This document shows positions 35,472 through 42,826 of a stretch of 64,000 bases of DNA, one piece after another. The first letter of the stretch is position 1. Each line of letters begins with the position of its first letter. The translations under genes and the position numbers were made by a program. The notes under the pieces are model-generated. The model made no database searches. It had not been told where the DNA came from and was given only the letters and a program-made list of their open reading frames with translations. The DNA is from Streptomyces pilosus (GTDB lineage Bacteria; Actinomycetota; Actinomycetes; Streptomycetales; Streptomycetaceae): the NCBI RefSeq assembly GCF_014649835.1, contig NZ_BMTU01000003.1:1-64000 (forward strand). The letters run 5' to 3'.

Positions 35472-36299
35472 TCAGCCCCTCCTGCCCCGCCTCGTGTTGT
35501 TCTGGTCCGCCTTGTGGGCGCGGCTGGACGTACCGGTCGTGGTGGCGGACGCGTCCTGTCCGCGGCCGCGCCCGCCGCCCCGGGAGGACTCGGGCGCGTG
35601 GGTGGGTGTCTGGGTCGTCGGGTTCTGGGGGGTCGGAGGCGGGGACTGCTGGTCGGTGGCGTGGGCGTTGGCCGCGTCCCACATCCGGTTGACCGACAGC
35701 GTGCTCGGGAACTGCTGGGCCGGCAGCTGCGGGGCCACCGCGGGCACGGGCGTGGCCTGCTGCGGCTGCTGTGACGCCCGGTGCCGGTTCAGGGCGTACT
35801 CGCCCGCCATGCCCAGCGCCTGGACCCCGGCGCCCACGGCACGTCCCTCGGGCGTCGGCGCCAGCCCGTAGGCGGCGGCGCCGGCAACCCGGGCCGCGCC
35901 GAGGACACCCGCCAGCACGTCGGGCGGGTCGCTCGGGTGGGGCCGGAAGGCCCTGGAGCCCTGGATGAGGACGGTCCGCAGCCCGTCGGCGCCGCTGAGC
36001 ACGACGCCCCAGTTGTAGGCCGACCGGGCGCCCTGCGCCGAGTCGTTCAGCCCGGTGCCGATGCTCTGCAGGGCGACGGAGGCCGGTGCCAGTCCGTCGA
36101 CGGCCGCGGAGACGATCTGGCCGCGGTGCTCCGCCACCCACCCGGCGGCGTCACCGGCGTGGGTCATCAGCTGGGAGCCGGCGATGTAGTGGTAGGCCCG
36201 GGTCACGGGGCTGTACCACTGCTCCGAGGCGAAGTCGGCGGGAGGCGGGGAGGGCGAGCGGGAGGGGCCCCGCTCGACGTCCTGCGGAGGGGTTGTCAT
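35472..36299 (-). CDS. Unrecognised protein with hydrophobic centre, candidate substrate
   Basis: This 275-residue protein has no match I recognise. The first 30 residues are polar and Pro/Ser-rich. The middle (about 35-180) is Ala/Gly-rich and moderately hydrophobic (VLAGVLGAARVAGAAAYGLA). The C-terminal 90 residues are disordered (Gln/Pro/Thr, then RGGGRGRGQ). There is no signal peptide. It has its own TGAACC promoter (P5). The soluble, unfolded-ended layout and shared regulation make it a candidate secreted substrate, but this is inference. Confidence 0.6.
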   Translation of the reverse strand: MTTPPQDVERGPSRSPSPPPADFASEQWYSPVTRAYHYIAGSQLMTHAGDAAGWVAEHRGQIVSAAVDGLAPASVALQSIGTGLNDSAQGARSAYNWGVVLSGADGLRTVLIQGSRAFRPHPSDPPDVLAGVLGAARVAGAAAYGLAPTPEGRAVGAGVQALGMAGEYALNRHRASQQPQQATPVPAVAPQLPAQQFPSTLSVNRMWDAANAHATDQQSPPPTPQNPTTQTPTHAPESSRGGGRGRGQDASATTTGTSSRAHKADQNNTRRGRRG

Positions 36300-36337
36300 G
36301 ACGAACTCTCCGTCCACTGGGTGAGGCTGTCGGCCTC

Positions 36338-36366
36338 ACAACGGGTTCGGTGTCCGCCCCGGTTCA
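36338..36366 (-). promoter_or_regulatory. SigL-like promoter P5
   Basis: On the minus strand: TGAACC, 17-bp spacer, CGTTGT, about 39 bp before ATG 36299. Confidence 0.67.
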
Positions 36367-36409
36367 GCGGGGCCGTCCCGCGGGACGCCCGCGGCGGGCC
36401 CGGCGGCGG

Positions 36410-37771
36410 TCACTTGAGCCGGTTCCGCACCGGTGCGGCAGCGGGCTTCACGGCGGCGGGCGACGGCCGGGAGCCCGCGTTCCGCGCGTCCGGGGACGGG
36501 GTGGTGGTCGCGGCCGGGAGACGCGCGGCGCGGAGCCCCTCGGGACCGAGCAGGGAGGGCGCGGCGGACTCCGCGGCCGGGGACGCGGAGCCCACCGGCC
36601 GGACCGGCACGGGCACCGGACCGGACGGGGGGCTCACCGGCCCTGCCGGGGAACTCACCGGACTCGACGGCGGACTCACGGCGTCGACCGGCCGGCTCAC
36701 CGGACTCGACGGCGGACTCACGGCGTCAACCGGCCGGCTCACCGGACTCGACGGCGGACTCACGGCGTCAACCGGCCGGCTCACCGGACTCGACGGCGGA
36801 CTCACGGCGTCGGCCGGCCGGCTCAGCGGACTCGGCGGAGGACTCGGCGGACTCGGCGCGGGGCTCACCGGACGCGACAGCGGCTCGGCCGGTGCGGGAC
36901 CGGCCGCGCGCGACGCCTCTTCGACCGTGGTGAAGGCGTGCCCGTCGTACACCGCCTCGTTCCCGCCCGGGCCGCGGAGCACGGCGTCGGGCGACGACGG
37001 CTCGGGGGTCTCCCGGGCGCCGGCCGCCGGACGGACGAAGCGTTCCCGGAAGGCGGCGAACTGCTCGGCGTCGGCGGCCCTGATCCGGCTCCCGGCCCGG
37101 TCGAAGGCCTCCGCGACGGTCCACGGCGCGTCGCCGTCCGGCAGCGGCGGCCCCGCGTCCGGGTCCGCGGAACCGCGTGAGGGCGCCTCCCCCCGCCGCG
37201 CCGGGCCGGGACCGGCGGCCCCCGGTGCCTCCCGCAGCACCTCCCGCTCGTAGGCGTGGTTGGCGCAGCGTGCCGCCCACGGCATGCCCGCGGGATCCTC
37301 GTCGTACGCCCTGCGCCACTTCCGGTCGGTCCTGAGCAGGTGCAGGACCGCGTCCTCGAAGGCCTCCCGCCGCTCCTGGGGCAGCCGGTCGATCCGCTCG
37401 ACGATGCCCTCCAGCGCCCGGTCCCGGCCCTCCCGCGGGGGAGGCGGCGGACCGGCGGGCGGTCCGGGTACGGGTCCGGGTCCGGGTCCGGGCGGGCCGG
37501 GCACCGGCCGGACCTCCTGCGCCGCCCCGTCGGGGAAGCCGGTGTCCGCCCCGTACGACGGCGGCACGCCCCGCGAGCGGCCGGTGAGGTCCCGCCACAT
37601 GTCCCGCAGCGCCCGCCAGGCACGCGTCGCGAGGGCCGGTCCCTCCGCGCGCCGGCGGCGCTCGTTCCTCCGGCGGTACTCGGTGCTGATCAGCTCCCGT
37701 GCCAGCCCGGCCTCCGGGCTCTCCCTGGTCAGCCGGTTCCGTCGGCGGGGAGCGGGGGTGGCGTCTGCCAT
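36410..37771 (-). CDS. Unrecognised Arg/Pro-rich repeat protein, candidate substrate
   Basis: This 453-residue protein is of unknown family. Its N-terminus is strongly basic (APRRRNRLTRE, EYRRRNERRRRAE). Residues 110-180 hold a Pro/Gly linker and a helical region (IDRLPQERREAFEDAVLHLL). The stretch APWTVAEAFDRAGSRIRAAD follows. The C-terminal third contains four copies of a 14-residue repeat (VSRPVDAVSPPSSP). No membrane segment or signal is seen. ATG 37771 has AGGAAGG upstream and its own TGAACC promoter (P6). Confidence 0.62.
   Translation of the reverse strand: MADATPAPRRRNRLTRESPEAGLARELISTEYRRRNERRRRAEGPALATRAWRALRDMWRDLTGRSRGVPPSYGADTGFPDGAAQEVRPVPGPPGPGPGPVPGPPAGPPPPPREGRDRALEGIVERIDRLPQERREAFEDAVLHLLRTDRKWRRAYDEDPAGMPWAARCANHAYEREVLREAPGAAGPGPARRGEAPSRGSADPDAGPPLPDGDAPWTVAEAFDRAGSRIRAADAEQFAAFRERFVRPAAGARETPEPSSPDAVLRGPGGNEAVYDGHAFTTVEEASRAAGPAPAEPLSRPVSPAPSPPSPPPSPLSRPADAVSPPSSPVSRPVDAVSPPSSPVSRPVDAVSPPSSPVSRPVDAVSPPSSPVSSPAGPVSPPSGPVPVPVRPVGSASPAAESAAPSLLGPEGLRAARLPAATTTPSPDARNAGSRPSPAAVKPAAAPVRNRLK
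36654..36821. repeat. 42-bp tandem repeat, four copies
   Basis: Four in-frame, almost identical 42-bp units (beginning CTCACCGGACTCGACGGC on the + strand) encode the 14-residue Ser/Pro/Val repeat. High DNA identity suggests recent expansion. Confidence 0.9.
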
Positions 37772-37797
37772 GGTCGCCCTTCCTCTCGGCACCCCAC

Positions 37798-37826
37798 ACG
37801 ACGGTCCGGCCCCCGCGAGCGGTTCA
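37798..37826 (-). promoter_or_regulatory. SigL-like promoter P6
   Basis: On the minus strand: TGAACC, 17-bp spacer, CGTCGT, 27 bp before ATG 37771. It is back-to-back with P7. Confidence 0.63.
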
Positions 37827-37855
37827 ACGGCCGGGCGTCCGGCGCGGCCCCGCGG

Positions 37856-37883
37856 TGAACCGTCCGGCGCGCGCATCCGTCGT
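37856..37883 (+). promoter_or_regulatory. SigL-like promoter P7
   Basis: TGAACC, 16-bp spacer, CGTCGT, 71 bp before ATG 37954 of the glucanase-type gene. Confidence 0.63.
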
Positions 37884-37953
37884 GCCTGCGCGGACCACCG
37901 CCGCCGGCGCCCCGTTCGCCGGACCCGTGGGAGAAGAGGGAGAGCCACATCTC

Positions 37954-39537
37954 ATGCGCAGACGCACATCGTTCCTGCTGGCCCTGTTACTGGTGATCGC
38001 CGGTGTGACGGGCACCGTCGTCGCGGTCCAGGCGCAGCGGTCCGCCGGCACGGACATCGACGGCGGGAACGTCGCCGGCACCGCCGACCACACCGTCACC
38101 TTCGTGAACCGCACGGACAGCCGGATCTGGGTCGGCAGCACCGTGAACGCCGACGGCTCGGCCGCGCTGACCGGACTGCCGGTGGTGGATCCGGGCGGGT
38201 CCGCCACCATCACCGTCCCCGAGCACCAGGGTGCCGGGCACTGGCGCGGCACGTTCTTCGCCCGCCAGGGCTGCGCCGGTGAGGAGGGCAGCACCTTCCA
38301 CTGTGCCGTGGGCGACTGCGGACCGTACGCCGGCCACTGTTCCACCGGTGAGCAGCCGGTCAGCCTGGCGGAGTTCAACTTCGACCCCGCCGACGCCCTC
38401 GCCCCCTGGTACAACGTCAGCTACGTCAACGCCGTGTCGGCGGCCGTCACCATCGCCCCGGACGGGGTCGACGCGCCCGCCGACGGCGAGTGCGCGGACG
38501 TCGGCTGCGCCGGGGACCTGCTGTCCGCCTGCCCGGCCGACAACCTGGTCAAGGACCCGGCGACGGGCCGGGGGCTGGTCTGCGTCAACCCGGACCGGGA
38601 CGCCAGGACGCCCTACAGCGACGCGATGAGCCGGCAGTGCCCCACCGCCTACGCCTGGTCCAAGCACGACACCGAGCCGGGCAACCGGGTCGTGCGCCAG
38701 TGCGCCCGGTGCAGCGGTCTGACGGTCACCTTCCACGGCGGCGGAACCCCCGCGCCCGCCCCCGCCCCCACCGCCCAGCCGGCAGGTCAGGACGACCGGG
38801 CCGAGGCCGCCCCGGGCCGCCGGGGCGTCGCCCTCAACCCCGTCGACGGCGCGGACCGGGCGCTCGCCGACTCCGGGGCGTCCTGGTACTACAACTGGGC
38901 CTCCTCGAAGGGCACCTTCGCCGGACCGGAAGGCGCCGAGTTCGTCCCGATGATCTGGGGCCCCGGCTCGGTCACCGACGCCGAACTGGGCCGGGCCGCC
39001 GCGGAGGGCACGCACCTGCTCGGCTTCAACGAGCCCGACCTGCCGGGCCAGGCCGACATGACGGTCGAGCAGGCCCTGGACCTGTGGCCCCGGCTGGAGG
39101 CCACCGGCCTGCGCCTGGGCGCACCGGCGGTCGCGTTCGGCGGCGACGTGGAGGGCGGCTGGCTGGACCGCTTCATGCGGGGCGCGGCCGAGCGGGGCCT
39201 GCGGGTCGACTTCATCCCCCTGCACTGGTACGGCGGCGACTTCGGCCCCGACGCCCCCGAGCAGCTGCGCCGCTACCTCCAGGCCGTCCACGACCGCTAC
39301 GGCAAGCCCGTCTGGCTGACCGAGTACGCGCTGACGGACTTCTCGGGGCCCACTCCGCGTCACCCGGACCAGCGGCAGCAGACCGACTTCGTCAGGTCCT
39401 CGACGGCGATGCTGAACGGCCTCGGCTTCGTGGAGCGGTACGCCTGGTTCGCGCTGTCCACCGCGACCAGCCCGACCGGCCTGTACGACGGGACCACGGC
39501 GAACGCCTCCGGGCAGGCCTACCGGGAGGCCGGATGA
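37954..39537 (+). CDS. Secreted thaumatin-like / GH128 glucanase-type fusion
   Basis: This 527-residue protein has a signal peptide or anchor (SFLLALLLVIAGVTGTVVAV). Residues about 45-255 form a thaumatin-like (PR-5) domain, Cys-rich, with FVNRTDSRIWVG, FHCAVGDCGPYAG, CPTAYAWSKHD. Residues about 290-525 form an Asl1/GH128 glycoside hydrolase with candidate catalytic Glu360 (LLGFNEPD) and Glu457 (LTEYAL). GH128 enzymes cut beta-1,3-glucan, and thaumatin-like proteins often bind it, so fungal or plant walls are a likely target. Codon 12 is TTA (37987-37989), making translation bldA-dependent. Start ATG 37954 follows promoter P7. Confidence 0.85.
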   Translation: MRRRTSFLLALLLVIAGVTGTVVAVQAQRSAGTDIDGGNVAGTADHTVTFVNRTDSRIWVGSTVNADGSAALTGLPVVDPGGSATITVPEHQGAGHWRGTFFARQGCAGEEGSTFHCAVGDCGPYAGHCSTGEQPVSLAEFNFDPADALAPWYNVSYVNAVSAAVTIAPDGVDAPADGECADVGCAGDLLSACPADNLVKDPATGRGLVCVNPDRDARTPYSDAMSRQCPTAYAWSKHDTEPGNRVVRQCARCSGLTVTFHGGGTPAPAPAPTAQPAGQDDRAEAAPGRRGVALNPVDGADRALADSGASWYYNWASSKGTFAGPEGAEFVPMIWGPGSVTDAELGRAAAEGTHLLGFNEPDLPGQADMTVEQALDLWPRLEATGLRLGAPAVAFGGDVEGGWLDRFMRGAAERGLRVDFIPLHWYGGDFGPDAPEQLRRYLQAVHDRYGKPVWLTEYALTDFSGPTPRHPDQRQQTDFVRSSTAMLNGLGFVERYAWFALSTATSPTGLYDGTTANASGQAYREAG

Positions 39538-39545
39538 GGGTGCGT

Positions 39546-39573
39546 TGAACCGTCCGCGCGGCCCGCCCGTTGT
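39546..39573 (+). promoter_or_regulatory. SigL-like promoter P8, apparently orphan
   Basis: TGAACC, 16-bp spacer, CGTTGT. Downstream are a strong GGAGGAG site and an ATG (39643), but the frame runs antisense through the SARP regulator gene. See findings. Confidence 0.6.
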
Positions 39574-39645
39574 ACCGGGGACAGCCTCGCCGGGTCCGTC
39601 CGGGGCCGGGGCGACGCCCCGTTCGGCGATCGGAGGAGATCCATG

Positions 39646-42549
39646 TCAGGCGGTCCGCGCGGACGCGCTCCCCTCGCCGGCCGCGCGCCGCGCGCGGCCC
39701 GGTGGGCGGGTCAGCCGCTCGCGGGCCTTCTCCGCGTCCGGATGACCGAGTTCCACGAAAATCTCCAGGGCCCGCCGCCAGCTGGTGCGGGCCTCCTCCT
39801 CCCGGCCGGCGTCGAGCTGGACGTCGCCGAGGTTGCTCAACGAGTGCCCCTCCCCCCACCGGTTGGCGATGATCCGGTGGGTCTCCAGCGCCCGGTGGTA
39901 GTACGCGACCGCGTCGTCGTGGCGGCGCAGCCGGTGGTGGACGGTGCCGAGGATGTCGAGTGCGACTCCCTCGACCCAGCGGTTGTCGCCCGCGCGCAGG
40001 ACGGTCAGCGCCTGCTCCAGGCAGGAGACGGCCTCCTGGAACCGGCCGAGCCGCTGGTAGGCGTCGCCCAGGTTGGTCAGCATGATGCCCTCGCCCCAGA
40101 CGCTGCCGAGCGCCCGGTCGATGGCCAGGGCCCGGCGGCTGTACTCGACGGACTCCTCGAGCCGGCCGGCCTGGAGGTAGGCGTCACCGAGGTTGCCCAC
40201 CGCCCTCGACCTGCCCGCCAGGTCCCCGAGCCGGCGGTAGAGGGACAGCGCCTCGCGCTGGTGCTCGATGGACTCGTCGATCCTGCCCACGAAACGCAGC
40301 GCGGCGGCGGTGTCCGACAGGCCCTGAGCCACCCCCGGGAGGTCGCCGGCGGCGCGGGCGGCGGACAGGCCCGTCTGCGCGGTGTCGAGCCAGTCGCGCA
40401 GGTGACTGCGCAGGTAGAAGAAGCCCCACAGGACGGCCGGCAGCCGCCAGGCGAGGTCCGGCCGTCCGCACGCGGCGGCCTGGTGCACGGCGCTGACCAG
40501 ATTGGCGCGTTCGCTCTCGCACCAGTCGAGGGCCTGCTCGTGCTCGGTGAACTCCAGCGGCCGGCACGACGGAGGCAGGTCGGGCAGCGGGACGCGGGAG
40601 CGGTTCGGGGTGATGAGGGGGCAGGTCGCGTCGGCGGAGTGCAGGTACCAGGCGAGCAGCCGCTCGACGGCCCGGTCCCGCTCCTCGGGCGGGTCCTCCG
40701 CCCGGACCCGCTCCCCGGCGTAGACCCGCAGCAGGTCGTGCAGGCTGTAGCGGCCGGGCAGCCGCTCGATGACCAGGTGGGCGCGGATGAGCTCGGCCAG
40801 CAGGGAGCGGGTCTCCCGCGCCTGGAGCCCGGCGAGGGCGGCCACGGCGGGCGCGGAGACGTCGGGGCCGGAGTGCAGGCCGAGCAGGCGGAACAGGCGC
40901 GCGGCCGGGGCGGACAGCGCCCGGTACGACCAGGAGAAGACGGCCCGTACGTCGGTGGTGAGGTCGTCGCCCCCGGTGAAGGCGTCGAGGCTGCCGTGGC
41001 ACTCGCGCACCTCCTCGGCGATGGTGGCGAGCGGGAACCCGGGGTGGCCGACGGCGTGGGCGGCGACGATGGCCAGCGCCAGCGGCAGCCGGGCGCACCG
41101 GGTGATGATCTCGTCCGCCGCCTCCGGTTCCGCGGCGAGGCGGTCGGCGCCGATGCGCCGGGCCAGCAGGTCGTGGGCCTCGGAGAAGGGAAGCTGGTCC
41201 AGGGTCAGCGGGAACGCCCCCTCGCCGACCACCAGACCGGTGAGCCGGCTGCGGCTGGTGACGATGACCAGCGATCCGGGCGAGCCCGGAAGCAGCGGGC
41301 GCACCTGGTCGGCGTCGCGGGCGTTGTCGAGGAGGATCAGCACCCGCCGCTCGGCCAGCATGCTGCGGTACAGGGCCGCCTGGGCCTCCAGGCCGGCGGG
41401 GATGTTCGCGGGGGGAACGCCGAGGGCGTCGAGGAAGACGCGGATCGCCTCTCCCGGCGCCACCACGGTGCCGGTCGGGTCGAAGCCGCGCAGGTTGACG
41501 CAGAGCTGTCCGTCGGGGAAGCGGTCGGCGACCTCGTGGGCCCAGTGGACGGCCAGGGTGGTCTTGCCGATGCCGCCCATCCCGCCGATCGCGCCGATGA
41601 CCACCGTGGTGGGTGTCCGCCCGTTCTCGGGGAGGAGGGCGCGGACGCGGTCGAGTTCGGCGTGCCGGCCCACGAACGTCGGGAGATCGGCGGGCAGTTG
41701 TGCCGGACGGGTGGCCGGTGCGGGCGGCCGGGCGGGCGGCGGCTCGGCCCGCTGCCGGGGCGGTACGGGGCCGAGGGACCCGTCGGCCGCGAGGATGCGG
41801 TCGTGCAGCTCCCGCAGCGCGGTGCCGGGCTCGATGCCCAGCTGGTCCACGAGGGTCCGGCGGGCCGTGCGGTAGACCGTCAGCGCGTCGGCCTGCCGCC
41901 CCGAGCGGTACAGCGCCAGCATGAGCAGCCGGCTCAGCTCTTCCTTCATCGGGTGGGCGCGGGTCAACGACATGAGTTCCGCGATGACTTCGGCGTGCCG
42001 GCCGAGGTCGAGGTCGTTCTCGATCCGGCACTCGAGCACGGCCAGCCGCTCCTCGTCGAGGCGGGCGCGCTCCGCCTCGGCCAGCGGGCCGGGGATCCCG
42101 GCCAGCGCCGTCCCCTGCCAGCCGTCGAGCGCGGCGTGCAGCAGGCCGGCGGCGGCGGACGGATCGCCCTCGGCGCGTAACGCGCGGGCGCGGGCGGCCT
42201 GTTCCCGGGCGACCGTCAGGTCCAGGGCGTCCCGGGGGGTGCGCACGAGGTATCCGTCGCCCACCGAGACCACCACCCGGTGGCCTCCGGCCGCGTTCCT
42301 GCCGGGTTCCAGCACCTTGCGCAGCCGGGAGACATAGGTCCGCAGGACGGACACGGCCGCGGCGGGGGGCCGCTCGCCCCAGACGCCGTCGACGAGCTCA
42401 CCCAGGGTCGCGGGACGCCCCCCGCGTAACAGGAGGGCGGTCAGCACCGCCCGCTGCTGCGGCGAGCCGAGGTCGAGCTCCTGTTCCCCGCGCCAGGCAC
42501 GGACGGGCCCCAGCACGGCGAAACGCAGCGGAATATCAGTTGCGTTCAC
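39646..42549 (-). CDS. AfsR-type SARP/NB-ARC/TPR regulator
   Basis: This is a large SARP-family transcriptional activator of about 967 residues. An OmpR-like DNA-binding domain and a BTAD cover about 1-250 (LRFAVLGPVRAWRGEQEL, SVLRTYVSRLRKVLEPG, YLVRTPRDALDL). An NB-ARC ATPase follows (Walker A GGMGGIGKTTLAVHWAHE, Walker B VLILLDNARD), and C-terminal TPRs (GEGIMLTNLGDAYQRLGRFQ) end the protein. It contains two TTA codons (42427-42429 and 42178-42180), so it depends on bldA tRNA. The GTG at 42549 fits the family start; an in-frame GTG at 42582 is the alternative. An operator-like dyad shared with the ECF sigma gene lies 40-60 bp upstream. Confidence 0.92.
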   Translation of the reverse strand: MNATDIPLRFAVLGPVRAWRGEQELDLGSPQQRAVLTALLLRGGRPATLGELVDGVWGERPPAAAVSVLRTYVSRLRKVLEPGRNAAGGHRVVVSVGDGYLVRTPRDALDLTVAREQAARARALRAEGDPSAAAGLLHAALDGWQGTALAGIPGPLAEAERARLDEERLAVLECRIENDLDLGRHAEVIAELMSLTRAHPMKEELSRLLMLALYRSGRQADALTVYRTARRTLVDQLGIEPGTALRELHDRILAADGSLGPVPPRQRAEPPPARPPAPATRPAQLPADLPTFVGRHAELDRVRALLPENGRTPTTVVIGAIGGMGGIGKTTLAVHWAHEVADRFPDGQLCVNLRGFDPTGTVVAPGEAIRVFLDALGVPPANIPAGLEAQAALYRSMLAERRVLILLDNARDADQVRPLLPGSPGSLVIVTSRSRLTGLVVGEGAFPLTLDQLPFSEAHDLLARRIGADRLAAEPEAADEIITRCARLPLALAIVAAHAVGHPGFPLATIAEEVRECHGSLDAFTGGDDLTTDVRAVFSWSYRALSAPAARLFRLLGLHSGPDVSAPAVAALAGLQARETRSLLAELIRAHLVIERLPGRYSLHDLLRVYAGERVRAEDPPEERDRAVERLLAWYLHSADATCPLITPNRSRVPLPDLPPSCRPLEFTEHEQALDWCESERANLVSAVHQAAACGRPDLAWRLPAVLWGFFYLRSHLRDWLDTAQTGLSAARAAGDLPGVAQGLSDTAAALRFVGRIDESIEHQREALSLYRRLGDLAGRSRAVGNLGDAYLQAGRLEESVEYSRRALAIDRALGSVWGEGIMLTNLGDAYQRLGRFQEAVSCLEQALTVLRAGDNRWVEGVALDILGTVHHRLRRHDDAVAYYHRALETHRIIANRWGEGHSLSNLGDVQLDAGREEEARTSWRRALEIFVELGHPDAEKARERLTRPPGRARRAAGEGSASARTA

Positions 42550-42588
42550 TTCTCGAACTCTAGTACGCGGCCTTCCCGTCACCTACGG

Positions 42589-42610
42589 CTTGGCGGAACG
42601 TGCCGTTCCG
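42589..42610 (-). promoter_or_regulatory. Operator-like dyad upstream of the SARP regulator
   Basis: In the gene direction it reads CGGAAC-GGCA-CGTTCC-GCCAAG. It equals the site at 20785-20806 except for the four central bases. Confidence 0.55.
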
Positions 42611-42715
42611 TACCGAACACACCCTCCTGTCGGCCTCCTCCCCTCTTCTTCCCCTCGTTTCCGGCCGTTCCTCACGACCGTGCCGCCCCGCTCCGCCCGG
42701 CTCGGACGGCGGGAC

Positions 42716-42744
42716 TGAACCGGGCCGGGCCCGGCGTCCGTTGC
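42716..42744 (+). promoter_or_regulatory. SigL-like promoter P9
   Basis: TGAACC, 17-bp spacer, CGTTGC, 83 bp before ATG 42827 of the ChW protein gene. Confidence 0.6.
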
Positions 42745-42826
42745 GGTACGCGGGGACCGCGCGGCGCAGGGCCCATGGGCGGCCGCACGCGGTACCGGAA
42801 CCGTTCGCCGACGAAGGGACAGACGC

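Noticed and set aside
36654..36821. CRISPR-like array
   Set aside because: The 42-bp units are contiguous with no unique spacers and encode an in-frame protein repeat.
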